Source of the DNA: Vicinamibacteria bacterium
GTDB taxonomy: Bacteria > Acidobacteriota > Vicinamibacteria > Fen-336
Length of the DNA: 64,000 nt
Assembly: GCA_025994075.1 (NCBI GenBank)
Contig: JAMQGV010000040.1
Location: forward strand, 122,357 to 186,356
Reading direction: 5' to 3'
Below are positions 54,667-62,095 of the stretch, one piece after another. Under the pieces are notes generated by a model. That model ran no database searches and was not told where the DNA came from. It worked only from the letters and a program-made list of their open reading frames with translations. Positions within the stretch are counted from its first letter, which is position 1. The number at the start of each line of letters is the position of its first letter. A program made the position numbers and the translations under genes.

Positions 54667-56084
54667 CAGTAGGCGTAGAAGTCCTCGGGGACCGTCTCGG
54701 TGGGCCGCCAGTCGATCTCGCCGGCCTCCACGCCCTTGTACCGGATCAGCAGGGCGCTCTGGGCTTCGCGATCGAGCATCGGCTTGTGCAACGTGCTGCG
54801 CTGGACCCAGTCGTCGAGCGTGTCGGCCGACACTTCCCCGGCCTGCGCCAGGCCGACCACGAGCACGAGCAGGTGCTTGCAGAGGGCCCCGCGCAGGCCC
54901 CCGCAGGCATTGAGGTTCTGGGTGCAGCAGCCGTACGCGCCGTCCGCCGCCAGCGCGGCGGCGTAGACGAGATTCGGATCGCTCTGGCTCTTCACGATCC
55001 CGGCCAGACGGGACTCGGACACCTCGACGAAGAGCTGGAACCGCTCGGCCTTCAACATACCGAGCGCCTTCGACAGTCGCGCCTTCTCGATCGACCGCTC
55101 GAGGCGCTGCATGAACACGGCAAGGTCGACAGGACCTTCGTCGCGCTTGCGCGCCTCCAGCGCCGCGAGGGCCGCGGGACTGGGCCCCTTGCCCGTCCAG
55201 ACCAGTTCGGCGGGCAGGGTGAAGCCCCGCGGCCAGCGGGTGTCGCCGTCGAACAGGGCGCCAGCGAGGCTGGCTGCGCCGAGGCGCGCCTCCGCCAGGA
55301 TCGCGCCCTGCAGTTGCGCGCCCGCGAGGTCGGCGCCATCGAGGTCGGCGCCTGTCAGGTCGGCGCCTGCGAGGCGAACTCCCGCGAGGCGCGCCTTCCG
55401 GAGGTCGGCATTCTCGAATCTCGCCCGCGAGAAGTCGCCACCAGACAGGTCCGCGCCCTCCAGCCGGGCCCCGGTGAACGAGGCCTCGGGCATCGACACC
55501 AGCCTCGCACCGCGCAGGTCGAGCCCCGAGCAGTCTGCGCGCCGGAACGGGGCGACGAGGTCGGCCTCCGCGTGCCGGCGATTCCAGCGCTTCACCCCGG
55601 CCGGGCCGCCGGCGAGCAGCGCCAGGAGTTCCTGGCGCAGGGCCCTGCTCTCGGCCTGCCTGGCTCGCGCAGCCGCCTGGGCCTCGGCCGCCTGCTTCGC
55701 GAGTTGCTCCTCGCTGGGCCCCACGACACCCAGGGCCTCGTACCACGCCGCCGTGCACAACGTCTTCAGGGCCGAACCCTTGACCGGGCTCCGGCTGCTG
55801 CTGCACGACACCCCGATCGGCTCGAGCGCGCCCTGCTTGCGCGCGTCCTCGATCAGCTCCAGGACCGCATCGCCGAACGAGGTCGACCGGCTCCACTGCG
55901 GACGGCGGCCGGCGCCAGACAGCACACGGTCCGACGATGCACCCCAGGGCCGATTCCACTGGCGGACTTCCAACTCGAGCTTGTCGCCTCCGGAGCAGGC
56001 AACTTCGAGCGTCGTGGCCAGGTCGTGGGCAGCGGCCGCGACCTGCTCCAGTTCGAGCAGCTTCGGCCCCTTAATGGAACTCAA
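54666..56084 (-). CDS. Pentapeptide-repeat/SWIM zinc-finger protein
   Basis: 472 residues from a TTG after GAGAAGG, first gene of the operon. N-terminal part (1-130) unknown; helical/Glu-rich region 130-165; about 20 A(D/N)LxG-type pentapeptides at about 178-278 (FRRADCSGLDLRGARL ... ADLTGADLDGADLAG), a right-handed quadrilateral helix that can mimic DNA. A SWIM finger at about 385-405 (CCTQNLNACGGLRGALCKH) and the terminal IDWRPTETVPEDFYAY pair it with the BRCT/SWIM protein as a paralogue in the C-terminal 180 residues. Probable sensor or DNA-interaction component. Confidence 0.85.
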   Translation of the reverse strand: MSSIKGPKLLELEQVAAAAHDLATTLEVACSGGDKLELEVRQWNRPWGASSDRVLSGAGRRPQWSRSTSFGDAVLELIEDARKQGALEPIGVSCSSSRSPVKGSALKTLCTAAWYEALGVVGPSEEQLAKQAAEAQAAARARQAESRALRQELLALLAGGPAGVKRWNRRHAEADLVAPFRRADCSGLDLRGARLVSMPEASFTGARLEGADLSGGDFSRARFENADLRKARLAGVRLAGADLTGADLDGADLAGAQLQGAILAEARLGAASLAGALFDGDTRWPRGFTLPAELVWTGKGPSPAALAALEARKRDEGPVDLAVFMQRLERSIEKARLSKALGMLKAERFQLFVEVSESRLAGIVKSQSDPNLVYAAALAADGAYGCCTQNLNACGGLRGALCKHLLVLVVGLAQAGEVSADTLDDWVQRSTLHKPMLDREAQSALLIRYKGVEAGEIDWRPTETVPEDFYAY

Positions 56085-56130
56085 GCTGGAAGCCTTCTCT
56101 CATTCCCGCGTCTCGAACCTTTGGGTGAGC

Positions 56131-56154
56131 CCGATGGTGCCATCGGCCGATGGC
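56131..56154. repeat. Three alternating copies of a 7-bp repeat upstream of the MoxR/SWIM operon
   Basis: CCGATGG (56131-56137), CCATCGG (56140-56146) and CCGATGG (56147-56153) alternate in orientation; the last two make the 16-bp palindrome GCCATCGGCCGATGGC at 56139-56154. It lies about 47 bases upstream of the first gene start, downstream of the M48 gene. It could be an operator for the operon or a stem-loop ending the M48 transcript; no U-run follows. Confidence 0.55.
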
Positions 56155-56208
56155 CCTTGTCAGGCCTGGTGCTCGCGCGAGTTCGCGGACCTCGCGCATC
56201 GGATCCGC

Positions 56209-57699
56209 TCAGCGCAGGATCTGGCAGCGGTCGAACTCGCAGCCTGCGCGAAGGGGCATCTCCACCGATCTCGGATCGTAGACGCAGACGCTGCCCGACC
56301 AGTCGCCGCAGAAGGCCTTGTTGCCGGTCTGGCCGGGCGTCAGCGGCTCGGCACGGAACGAGAACTCCTCCTGGTTGCTCGACATCGCGAACGAGAAGCG
56401 GTAGCCGTTCTTCGCCGGCTGCGCGTGCTCGTCGGCCAGGAAGCTGGGGCCGTCGTAGAAGGCGTAGCAGCTTCGGGGCGCCACCAGGCAGTCCGGACGG
56501 TCGTAGCGCCCGAGCGTGCGCACGAACTCGGTCTCGGCGGCGACGACGGCCTTCACCGTCTGCAGCGCGACGGCCTCGTTCGCCGAGATCCGGGCCCGCA
56601 GCAGGCTGGGAATGGCGATCGCCGCGATCATGCCGACCACGGCGACGACCACCAGCATGCTGCCGAGCCCGGCAGCAGCCCCGCCGACGCTGGTGAAGGG
56701 CGCCAGGAAGTAGGCGAGAGGGTTGCGCGGCGCGGGCAGGGCCGAGCCGGGCGCCACGTGGTCCTGCAACGCCGCGACGCGCTTGCACAGGAAGGGATGG
56801 CTGGAACCGAGTTCTGCCGCGGCGCTCCACAGGTCGCCCGCGTCGCGCCCCTGGTCCATGAACGCGGCCACGTCGGCCCGCGCAGCCTGGCGCCCGCCGG
56901 CGGCCAGCACGATCAGGCCGCGGTGGGCGGCCTCGAGGTCCCCCACGACCGCGAGGCCGCAGCGGTCGCAGGTGTACTCGCACGCGCGCGAGTACGCCGC
57001 GCCCAGCAGCGGCATCAGGTTGAAGGGCAGCAGGTAGCCCGCCCACTTCAGGTGGCCGGCCGCGACGTGGCCGACCTCGTGCGCGATCACGAACTCGAGC
57101 TGGCGCGGGTCCTGGCAGGCGTCGACCAGGTCCGAGTAGACGATCACGAAGCGGCGGCCGAACAGGCGCGTGGCGAAGGCGTTGAGCGAACCGCCCGCCT
57201 GCAGCACGTAGCACTCGGGAGGCTCCGCCAGCCCCAGCCGCGCGGCCGAGCGGACGACGGCGGCGTGCAGCTCGGGAAGCTGTCGCTCGCTCACCCGCAG
57301 GCCGTTGCCGCGGACCCAGCCGAGGAACGCCGCGCGCGCGACGAGGCCGAACGCGAGGCCGATCGCGCCGTAGAAGATGCCGAAGATGCTCACTACCAGC
57401 AGCAGCCAGCACAGGCTCGAGAAGGCGATGCCGATCGCGAACAGCGGCTTCTCCTTGGGCGAGCGCAGGTCCTCGTCGAAGCCCTGCGCGACGCCACGGT
57501 TCGGCAGGACGACCGCAGGTGGCCGGGGCGACGCGGGCAGGGGCGGCGCCGCGCCCTCGCTCGGGGCGCCCGCGGGAGGCGGGGCCGGAACGGCGGCGGG
57601 CTGCGGGGCGCCGCAGCGGCAGGCCGGGACTCGAGCCGGCACGCGACGCCCGCACTGCGGGCAGAGCCAGGTGGTCGGCGACGGGGTGGAAGCGGACAC
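56209..57699 (-). CDS. Zinc ribbon + M48 metalloprotease + pilin-like C-terminus
   Basis: 496 residues from GTG after GAGGAGGACGCCC. Residues 12-28 are a zinc ribbon (CPQCGRR ... CRCG), followed by a Pro/Ala linker, hydrophobic segments (about 85-115) and an M48 domain with HEVGH (about 205, VIAHEVGHVAAGH). From about 347 comes a hydrophobic helix IAAIAIPSLLRARISANEA followed by a segment with conserved-type Tyr/Cys residues: the N-terminal helix and start of a type IV pilin/GspG-like fold as found in Acidobacteriota. The fusion of a membrane protease to a pilin-type sensor module is unusual. Location inner membrane, cytosolic ribbon. Confidence 0.82.
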   Translation of the reverse strand: MSASTPSPTTWLCPQCGRRVPARVPACRCGAPQPAAVPAPPPAGAPSEGAAPPLPASPRPPAVVLPNRGVAQGFDEDLRSPKEKPLFAIGIAFSSLCWLLLVVSIFGIFYGAIGLAFGLVARAAFLGWVRGNGLRVSERQLPELHAAVVRSAARLGLAEPPECYVLQAGGSLNAFATRLFGRRFVIVYSDLVDACQDPRQLEFVIAHEVGHVAAGHLKWAGYLLPFNLMPLLGAAYSRACEYTCDRCGLAVVGDLEAAHRGLIVLAAGGRQAARADVAAFMDQGRDAGDLWSAAAELGSSHPFLCKRVAALQDHVAPGSALPAPRNPLAYFLAPFTSVGGAAAGLGSMLVVVAVVGMIAAIAIPSLLRARISANEAVALQTVKAVVAAETEFVRTLGRYDRPDCLVAPRSCYAFYDGPSFLADEHAQPAKNGYRFSFAMSSNQEEFSFRAEPLTPGQTGNKAFCGDWSGSVCVYDPRSVEMPLRAGCEFDRCQILR

Positions 57700-57837
57700 G
57701 GGCGTCCTCCTCGGGAACGCGGACGTTGATCTTTCGCGGGGAGAGCGACCGGGAGAATAACCGAGCCGCCGGCCCGGCGGAAACACTTGTGCGGCGCCGC
57801 GGGCGAGTTGGACAATGGCGGCCGACGAGGAGCCCTG

Positions 57838-59592
57838 ATGCGACGAGCCGCGTGCCTGCTGTTGCCCCTGGGACTGCTGGCCCGATCCGCGGTGGCTGCG
57901 CCCCCGGACTGGGTCGAGGTGCGCAGCCCGCACTTCACCGTCTACTCCAATGCCGGCGAAGCGGATGCCCGGCGCGCAGCCCAGCAGTTCGAGCTGGCGC
58001 GGGCGACGATGGTGAAGCTGTGGCCGTGGGTGGCGGTCGAGGGGATGCAGAACCCGGTCATCTTCGCCGTCCGCGACGAAAAGACGCTGCGGAGCCTGGG
58101 ACCCCAGTACTGGGAGGGCGACCACTTCCGCCCTGCCAGCATCGCGGCCCACCTCGGCGGACGCGACTTCTTCGCCGTGCGCACCGACCTGCGCAGCTCC
58201 GGGGAGATCGGCGACAACCTGTTCCACCAGCCCTTCTGGATCTACGCGAGCAGTGCCTTCGGCCGCTCGTTTCCCGGCGCGATGCCCGTCTGGTACCAGC
58301 GGGGCCTCGCCGAGCTGGTCGGCAACCTCCTGGTGCAGAAGCAGGAGATCCACGTCGGACGGCCGCGCTCGGGCGTGCTCCGTCTGCTGCGCGAGCGCGG
58401 CTACTACCCGATGCCGGAGTTCCTCGCCGCCGACGGCGACTCGCCCTGGGTCCGCGACGAGGTGGCCGTCGACGCCTTCGATGCCCAGGCCTGGGCCGTC
58501 CTGCACTACCTGATGTTCGGCGACGAAGGCGCGCACGCGTCGAAGCTCGACCGCTTCCACCAGCTCCTGCGCGGCGGCGCGACGGCCGAGCGCGCGACGG
58601 CAGAGGCGCTGGGCGACCTCCAGGCGCTCGCCGCCGGCGTGCGCCAGCACGTCGGGCGCAAGCTGTTCCGGTACCACCGCGTGCTGGTCTCGCTCGAGCA
58701 GGTCGCCGGCGGCCTGGCGGCAAGGCCCGTGACCGCTGCCGAGGCCGCGCTCGCCCGCGCCGAGTTCCTGGTCGCGATGCGTCGCCCTGCCGAGGCCCGG
58801 GCGCTGGCCGCCGAGGCGCGGGCCGCCGACCCGGCCGGTCCGGGGCCCGACGAAATCGAGGCCGCCCTCCTCGATGCGGCGGGGGACGCGGCGGGTGCAA
58901 GGGCGGCGCTCGAGAAGGCGGTGGCGGCAGGCTCCCGCAATGCGCGCGCGCACTACCGGCTGGCTCAGCTCTCCTGGACCGAGACCCCCGACGAGACCGG
59001 GCTCGCTCGCCTCGCACAACTGCTCGAACGCGCGGCGGCACTCGATCCTTCCGACGCCGACCCGCACTCCTTCCTCGCCGACGTGCGCCTCGAGCAGGGT
59101 CGAACCGCCGAGGCGCTGCCGCTGGCCCGACGCGCCGTCGAGCTCGAACCGGGTACCACCTACCACCATGTCGCCCTGGCCCGCGCCCTGTGGAACGGCG
59201 GCCAGCGCGAGGAGGGGATCGCGGCCGCGCAGGCGGGGATGCGTGTCGCGCGCAGCGCGGAAGACCGCGAGCAGGCGCGCCGTGCGCTCGACTTCTTCGG
59301 GCGCGCCACGGCGGTGGCTCCGGCCCCCGCCGGCACGGCGGCCGCGAGCGGCCCCGCCGATGCCGTCGGCCGCCGTGTCCAGAGCCTGCTCGTCGAATGC
59401 GCGCGATCGGCCCCCGAAGGCCGGGGCACGCCGTTCCTGGTGACGGTCGAGGTCGCCGCGGGCGGTCGCGTGGAAGCAGCCCGGGCCGAGCCCGCGACGC
59501 CCTACTCGCAGTGCTTCCAGAAGGGGCTGGCCGGGCTCGAGGTCGGCGGCGGCGAGATGGCCTCGTCGTTCACGATCCGGATCGGCAGGTGA
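57838..59592 (+). CDS. Exported TPR protein with DUF1570/gluzincin-like N-terminus
   Basis: 584 residues from ATG after CGACGAGGAGCCCTG. Signal peptide ending SAVAA. The N-terminal part (WVEVRSPHFTVYSNAGEADARRAAQQFE, then FHQPFWIYASSAFG and PVWYQRGLAELVGNLL) resembles the DUF1570 group of gluzincin-like proteins, though the HExxH-type motif is lacking; the region YQRGLAE keeps the Glu-like second part. Residues about 330-500 are TPRs. A small C-terminal domain (VTVEVAAGGRVEAARAEP ... CFQKGLAGLEV) recalls TonB/energy-transducer ends. Periplasmic; function unknown. Confidence 0.75.
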   Translation: MRRAACLLLPLGLLARSAVAAPPDWVEVRSPHFTVYSNAGEADARRAAQQFELARATMVKLWPWVAVEGMQNPVIFAVRDEKTLRSLGPQYWEGDHFRPASIAAHLGGRDFFAVRTDLRSSGEIGDNLFHQPFWIYASSAFGRSFPGAMPVWYQRGLAELVGNLLVQKQEIHVGRPRSGVLRLLRERGYYPMPEFLAADGDSPWVRDEVAVDAFDAQAWAVLHYLMFGDEGAHASKLDRFHQLLRGGATAERATAEALGDLQALAAGVRQHVGRKLFRYHRVLVSLEQVAGGLAARPVTAAEAALARAEFLVAMRRPAEARALAAEARAADPAGPGPDEIEAALLDAAGDAAGARAALEKAVAAGSRNARAHYRLAQLSWTETPDETGLARLAQLLERAAALDPSDADPHSFLADVRLEQGRTAEALPLARRAVELEPGTTYHHVALARALWNGGQREEGIAAAQAGMRVARSAEDREQARRALDFFGRATAVAPAPAGTAAASGPADAVGRRVQSLLVECARSAPEGRGTPFLVTVEVAAGGRVEAARAEPATPYSQCFQKGLAGLEVGGGEMASSFTIRIGR

Positions 59593-59617
59593 AGAGCCCG
59601 GGTATCGCGGTTGCTGG

Positions 59618-59623
59618 TAGATT
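59618..59623 (+). promoter_or_regulatory. -10 element of the glycerophosphodiesterase gene
   Basis: TAGATT preceded by TGG (extended -10-like) and followed after six bases by the ATG at 59630; no Shine-Dalgarno. Confidence 0.5.
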
Positions 59624-59629
59624 GCCGGG

Positions 59630-60379
59630 ATGAAGCCCCTCGTGATCGCCCACCGCGGCGACAGCGCGCACCGTCCCGAGAACACGCTCGCCTCGTTCGC
59701 CTCTGCGCTCGAGGTCGGGGCGACCTGGCTCGAGCTGGACGTGCAGCTCACGAAGGACGGCCACGTGATCGTGCTGCACGATGCGACGCTGGAGCGCACG
59801 ACCAGCGGCCGCGGCCCCGCCGCGGAGTTCACGCTGCAGGAGATCCGGAAGCTGTCCGCGGGCTACGCCGAGCGCTTCGGCGAGGCCTACGCCGGCGAGC
59901 GGGTGCCGGTGCTGGCCGAGGTGCTGGCGATGGCCCGCGGCCGCGCCCGGGTGCTGGTGGAGATCAAGCACGACTCGGTGACCGACGATGCCGACGACGG
60001 CGTCGAGGCGCGCACGCTGCACGAGATCCGCAAGGCGGGCGCCGCGGGCGAAGTCGCGATGCTGTCGTTCGACCACCGCGCACTGGCCCGCTGCGCGCGG
60101 CTCGCGCCCGAGATCGCGCGCGGCCACCTCTTCTACCGCACCGGGATCGACGAGGCGGTGGCCGCCGGCCTCGACGTGGGCGCGCAGATCGTGATGCCCG
60201 AGCAGGGCATGCTGAGCGCGGAGCTGCGCGACAAGGCGGCGGCCGCCGGCCTCAAGCTCGCCACCTGGGTGATCGACGACCCGGCCGATCTGCCGCGGCT
60301 GATGGGGCTCGGCGTATACGGCTTCGGCACCAACCGCCCCGGCGAGATGCTCGAGGCCCTCGCCGACCTCCCGGACTAG
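59630..60379 (+). CDS. glpQ: Glycerophosphodiester phosphodiesterase
   Basis: 249 residues. Catalytic motifs of the GDPD TIM barrel: HRGD with His8-Arg9, PEN (Glu17-Asn18), ELDVQ (Glu35, Asp37) and LHD (His50, Asp51), followed by VLVEIKHD and TWVIDD. No signal peptide, so the cytosolic form (UgpQ-like). It hydrolyses glycerophosphodiesters to glycerol-3-phosphate and an alcohol. The stop shares CTAG with the convergent formate-THF ligase stop. Confidence 0.93.
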   Translation: MKPLVIAHRGDSAHRPENTLASFASALEVGATWLELDVQLTKDGHVIVLHDATLERTTSGRGPAAEFTLQEIRKLSAGYAERFGEAYAGERVPVLAEVLAMARGRARVLVEIKHDSVTDDADDGVEARTLHEIRKAGAAGEVAMLSFDHRALARCARLAPEIARGHLFYRTGIDEAVAAGLDVGAQIVMPEQGMLSAELRDKAAAAGLKLATWVIDDPADLPRLMGLGVYGFGTNRPGEMLEALADLPD

Positions 60380-62019
60380 CCCAGGATCCCGGTCACCTCG
60401 CCGTTCACCAGGTCGATCTTCTCCGCCTGCGGCGCGGCCGGCAGGCCGGGCATGCGGATGATCTCGCCGAGCAGCGGGACCAGGAACCCGGCACCGGCGG
60501 CGAGCACCACGCGGCGCACCGTGACGTCGAAGTTCTCGGGGCGGCCGGCGCGCTTGGGGTCGTCGGTCAGCGACATCTGGGTCTTGGCCACGCACAGCGG
60601 CAGCGCGTCGCCGCCGAGCGCCTTCGCGCGCTCGAGGTCGGCCTCGGCCTCGCGGGTCCAGGCCACCGCGCTGGCGCCGTACATCGTCTTCGCGACCTTC
60701 TCCATCTTGGCCTTCGGCGGGTCGGCCAGCTCGTAGAGCGGCTTGATCGGCGGCGCCTCGGCCAGGGCCTGGGCCATCACCGCCTCGGCCAGCGCGACGC
60801 CGCCTTCGGCCCCGCGGGCGAAGCCCTCGTTGCGCGCGACCTTGACGCCGACCGCGGCGCAGGCCCGCTCGACCACCTGCGTCTCCTCCTCGGTGTCGGT
60901 CGGGAAGCGGTTGATCGCCACCACCGGCACGCGGTCGAAGGCCTTCGCGCTCTCGACGTGCTTCATCAGGTTGCCCAGGCCCCGCTCGACGGCCGCCGGG
61001 TCGGGGGCGTTGAGCGCGTCCTTGGCCACGCCGCCGTGGCGCTTCAGCGCGCGGATCGTGGCGACGATCACCACGGCCGCGGGCGACAGGCCGGTGGTGC
61101 GGCACTTGATGTCCATGAACTTCTCGCCGCCGAGGTCGAAGCCGAAGCCGGCCTCCGTGATCACCCAGTCGGCGAGGCCCATCGCCGCGCGGGTCGCGAT
61201 CACCGAGTTGCAGCCGTGGGCGATGTTGGCGAACGGCCCGCCGTGGACCAGGGCCGGCACGCCGTCCATGGTCTGCACCAGGTTGGGCAGCAGCGCGTCC
61301 TTCAGCAGCGCCATCATCGCGCCCACCGCCTTGAGGTCCGCGGCGGTCACCGGCTGCCGGTCGCGGGTCAGGCCGACCACGATCCGCGACAACCGCGCGC
61401 GCAGGTCGTCCGCGTCCTTCGACAGGCACAGGATCGCCATCACCTCGGAGGCCGGGGTGATGTCGAAGCCGGTCTCGCGCGGCACGCCCTCGAGCGGCCC
61501 GCCGAGGCCGACGATCACGTTGCGCAGCGCGCGGTCGTTCATGTCGATCACCCGCCGCCACAGCAGCCGGCGCGGGTCGAGGCCCAGCTTGTTGCCCTGC
61601 TGCAGGTGGTTGTCGACCAGCGCGGAGAGCAGGTTGTTGGCCGAGGTGATGGCGTGGAAGTCGCCGTTGAAGTGCAGGTTGATGTCTTCGCCCGGGACCA
61701 GCCGCGAGAGCCCGCCGCCCGTGGCGCCGCCCTTCATCCCGAAGACGGGGCCGAGCGAGGGCTCGCGCAGCGCGAGGCAGGGACGCTGGCCCAGCTTCGC
61801 GAGGCCCTGGGCGAGCCCGATCGAGGTCGTGGTCTTGCCTTCGCCGGCGTCGGTCGGCGTCAGCGCCGAGACCAGCACCATGCGCGCCCGGATCGGCCGC
61901 TGCAGCGCGCCTGCACCGAGCTTGGCCTTGCGGCGGCCGTAGGGGATGCAGTCCTCGTCGGCCACGCCCAGGTCGTGGGCGACCTTCGCGATCTCGCGGA
62001 CGCCGGTCGGCTCGCTCAT
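60376..62019 (-). CDS. fhs: Formate--tetrahydrofolate ligase
   Basis: 547 residues from ATG after CGAGGAGCACCGACG. Signature motifs: SALTPTDAGEGKTTTSIGL (about 54-72, ATP-binding P-loop), REPSLGPVFGMKGGATGGG, NLHFNGDFHAITSANNL, ITEAGFGFDLGGEKFMDIKCR. Catalyses ATP-dependent formation of 10-formyl-THF from formate, feeding C1 metabolism. Combined with NifJ this fits a flexible anaerobic-type carbon metabolism, but the other C1-pathway genes are outside the window. Confidence 0.96.
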   Translation of the reverse strand: MSEPTGVREIAKVAHDLGVADEDCIPYGRRKAKLGAGALQRPIRARMVLVSALTPTDAGEGKTTTSIGLAQGLAKLGQRPCLALREPSLGPVFGMKGGATGGGLSRLVPGEDINLHFNGDFHAITSANNLLSALVDNHLQQGNKLGLDPRRLLWRRVIDMNDRALRNVIVGLGGPLEGVPRETGFDITPASEVMAILCLSKDADDLRARLSRIVVGLTRDRQPVTAADLKAVGAMMALLKDALLPNLVQTMDGVPALVHGGPFANIAHGCNSVIATRAAMGLADWVITEAGFGFDLGGEKFMDIKCRTTGLSPAAVVIVATIRALKRHGGVAKDALNAPDPAAVERGLGNLMKHVESAKAFDRVPVVAINRFPTDTEEETQVVERACAAVGVKVARNEGFARGAEGGVALAEAVMAQALAEAPPIKPLYELADPPKAKMEKVAKTMYGASAVAWTREAEADLERAKALGGDALPLCVAKTQMSLTDDPKRAGRPENFDVTVRRVVLAAGAGFLVPLLGEIIRMPGLPAAPQAEKIDLVNGEVTGILG

Positions 62020-62073
62020 CGTCGGTGCTCCTCGCAATCAGTGCAGCGGCCGGGCCGGCCCGGCGCAGATGCC

Positions 62074-62079
62074 TATAAT
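62074..62079 (+). promoter_or_regulatory. Consensus -10 element of the third kinase gene
   Basis: TATAAT, a perfect match, 16 bases before the ATG at 62096. No good -35 at the expected distance. Confidence 0.55.
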
Positions 62080-62095
62080 GCCCCGGCCGAAGCCC

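Noticed and set aside
47499..56084. MoxR/SWIM operon as an integrated mobile element
   Set aside because: No integrase, transposase, flanking repeat or tRNA gene is seen, and codon use looks like the neighbours.
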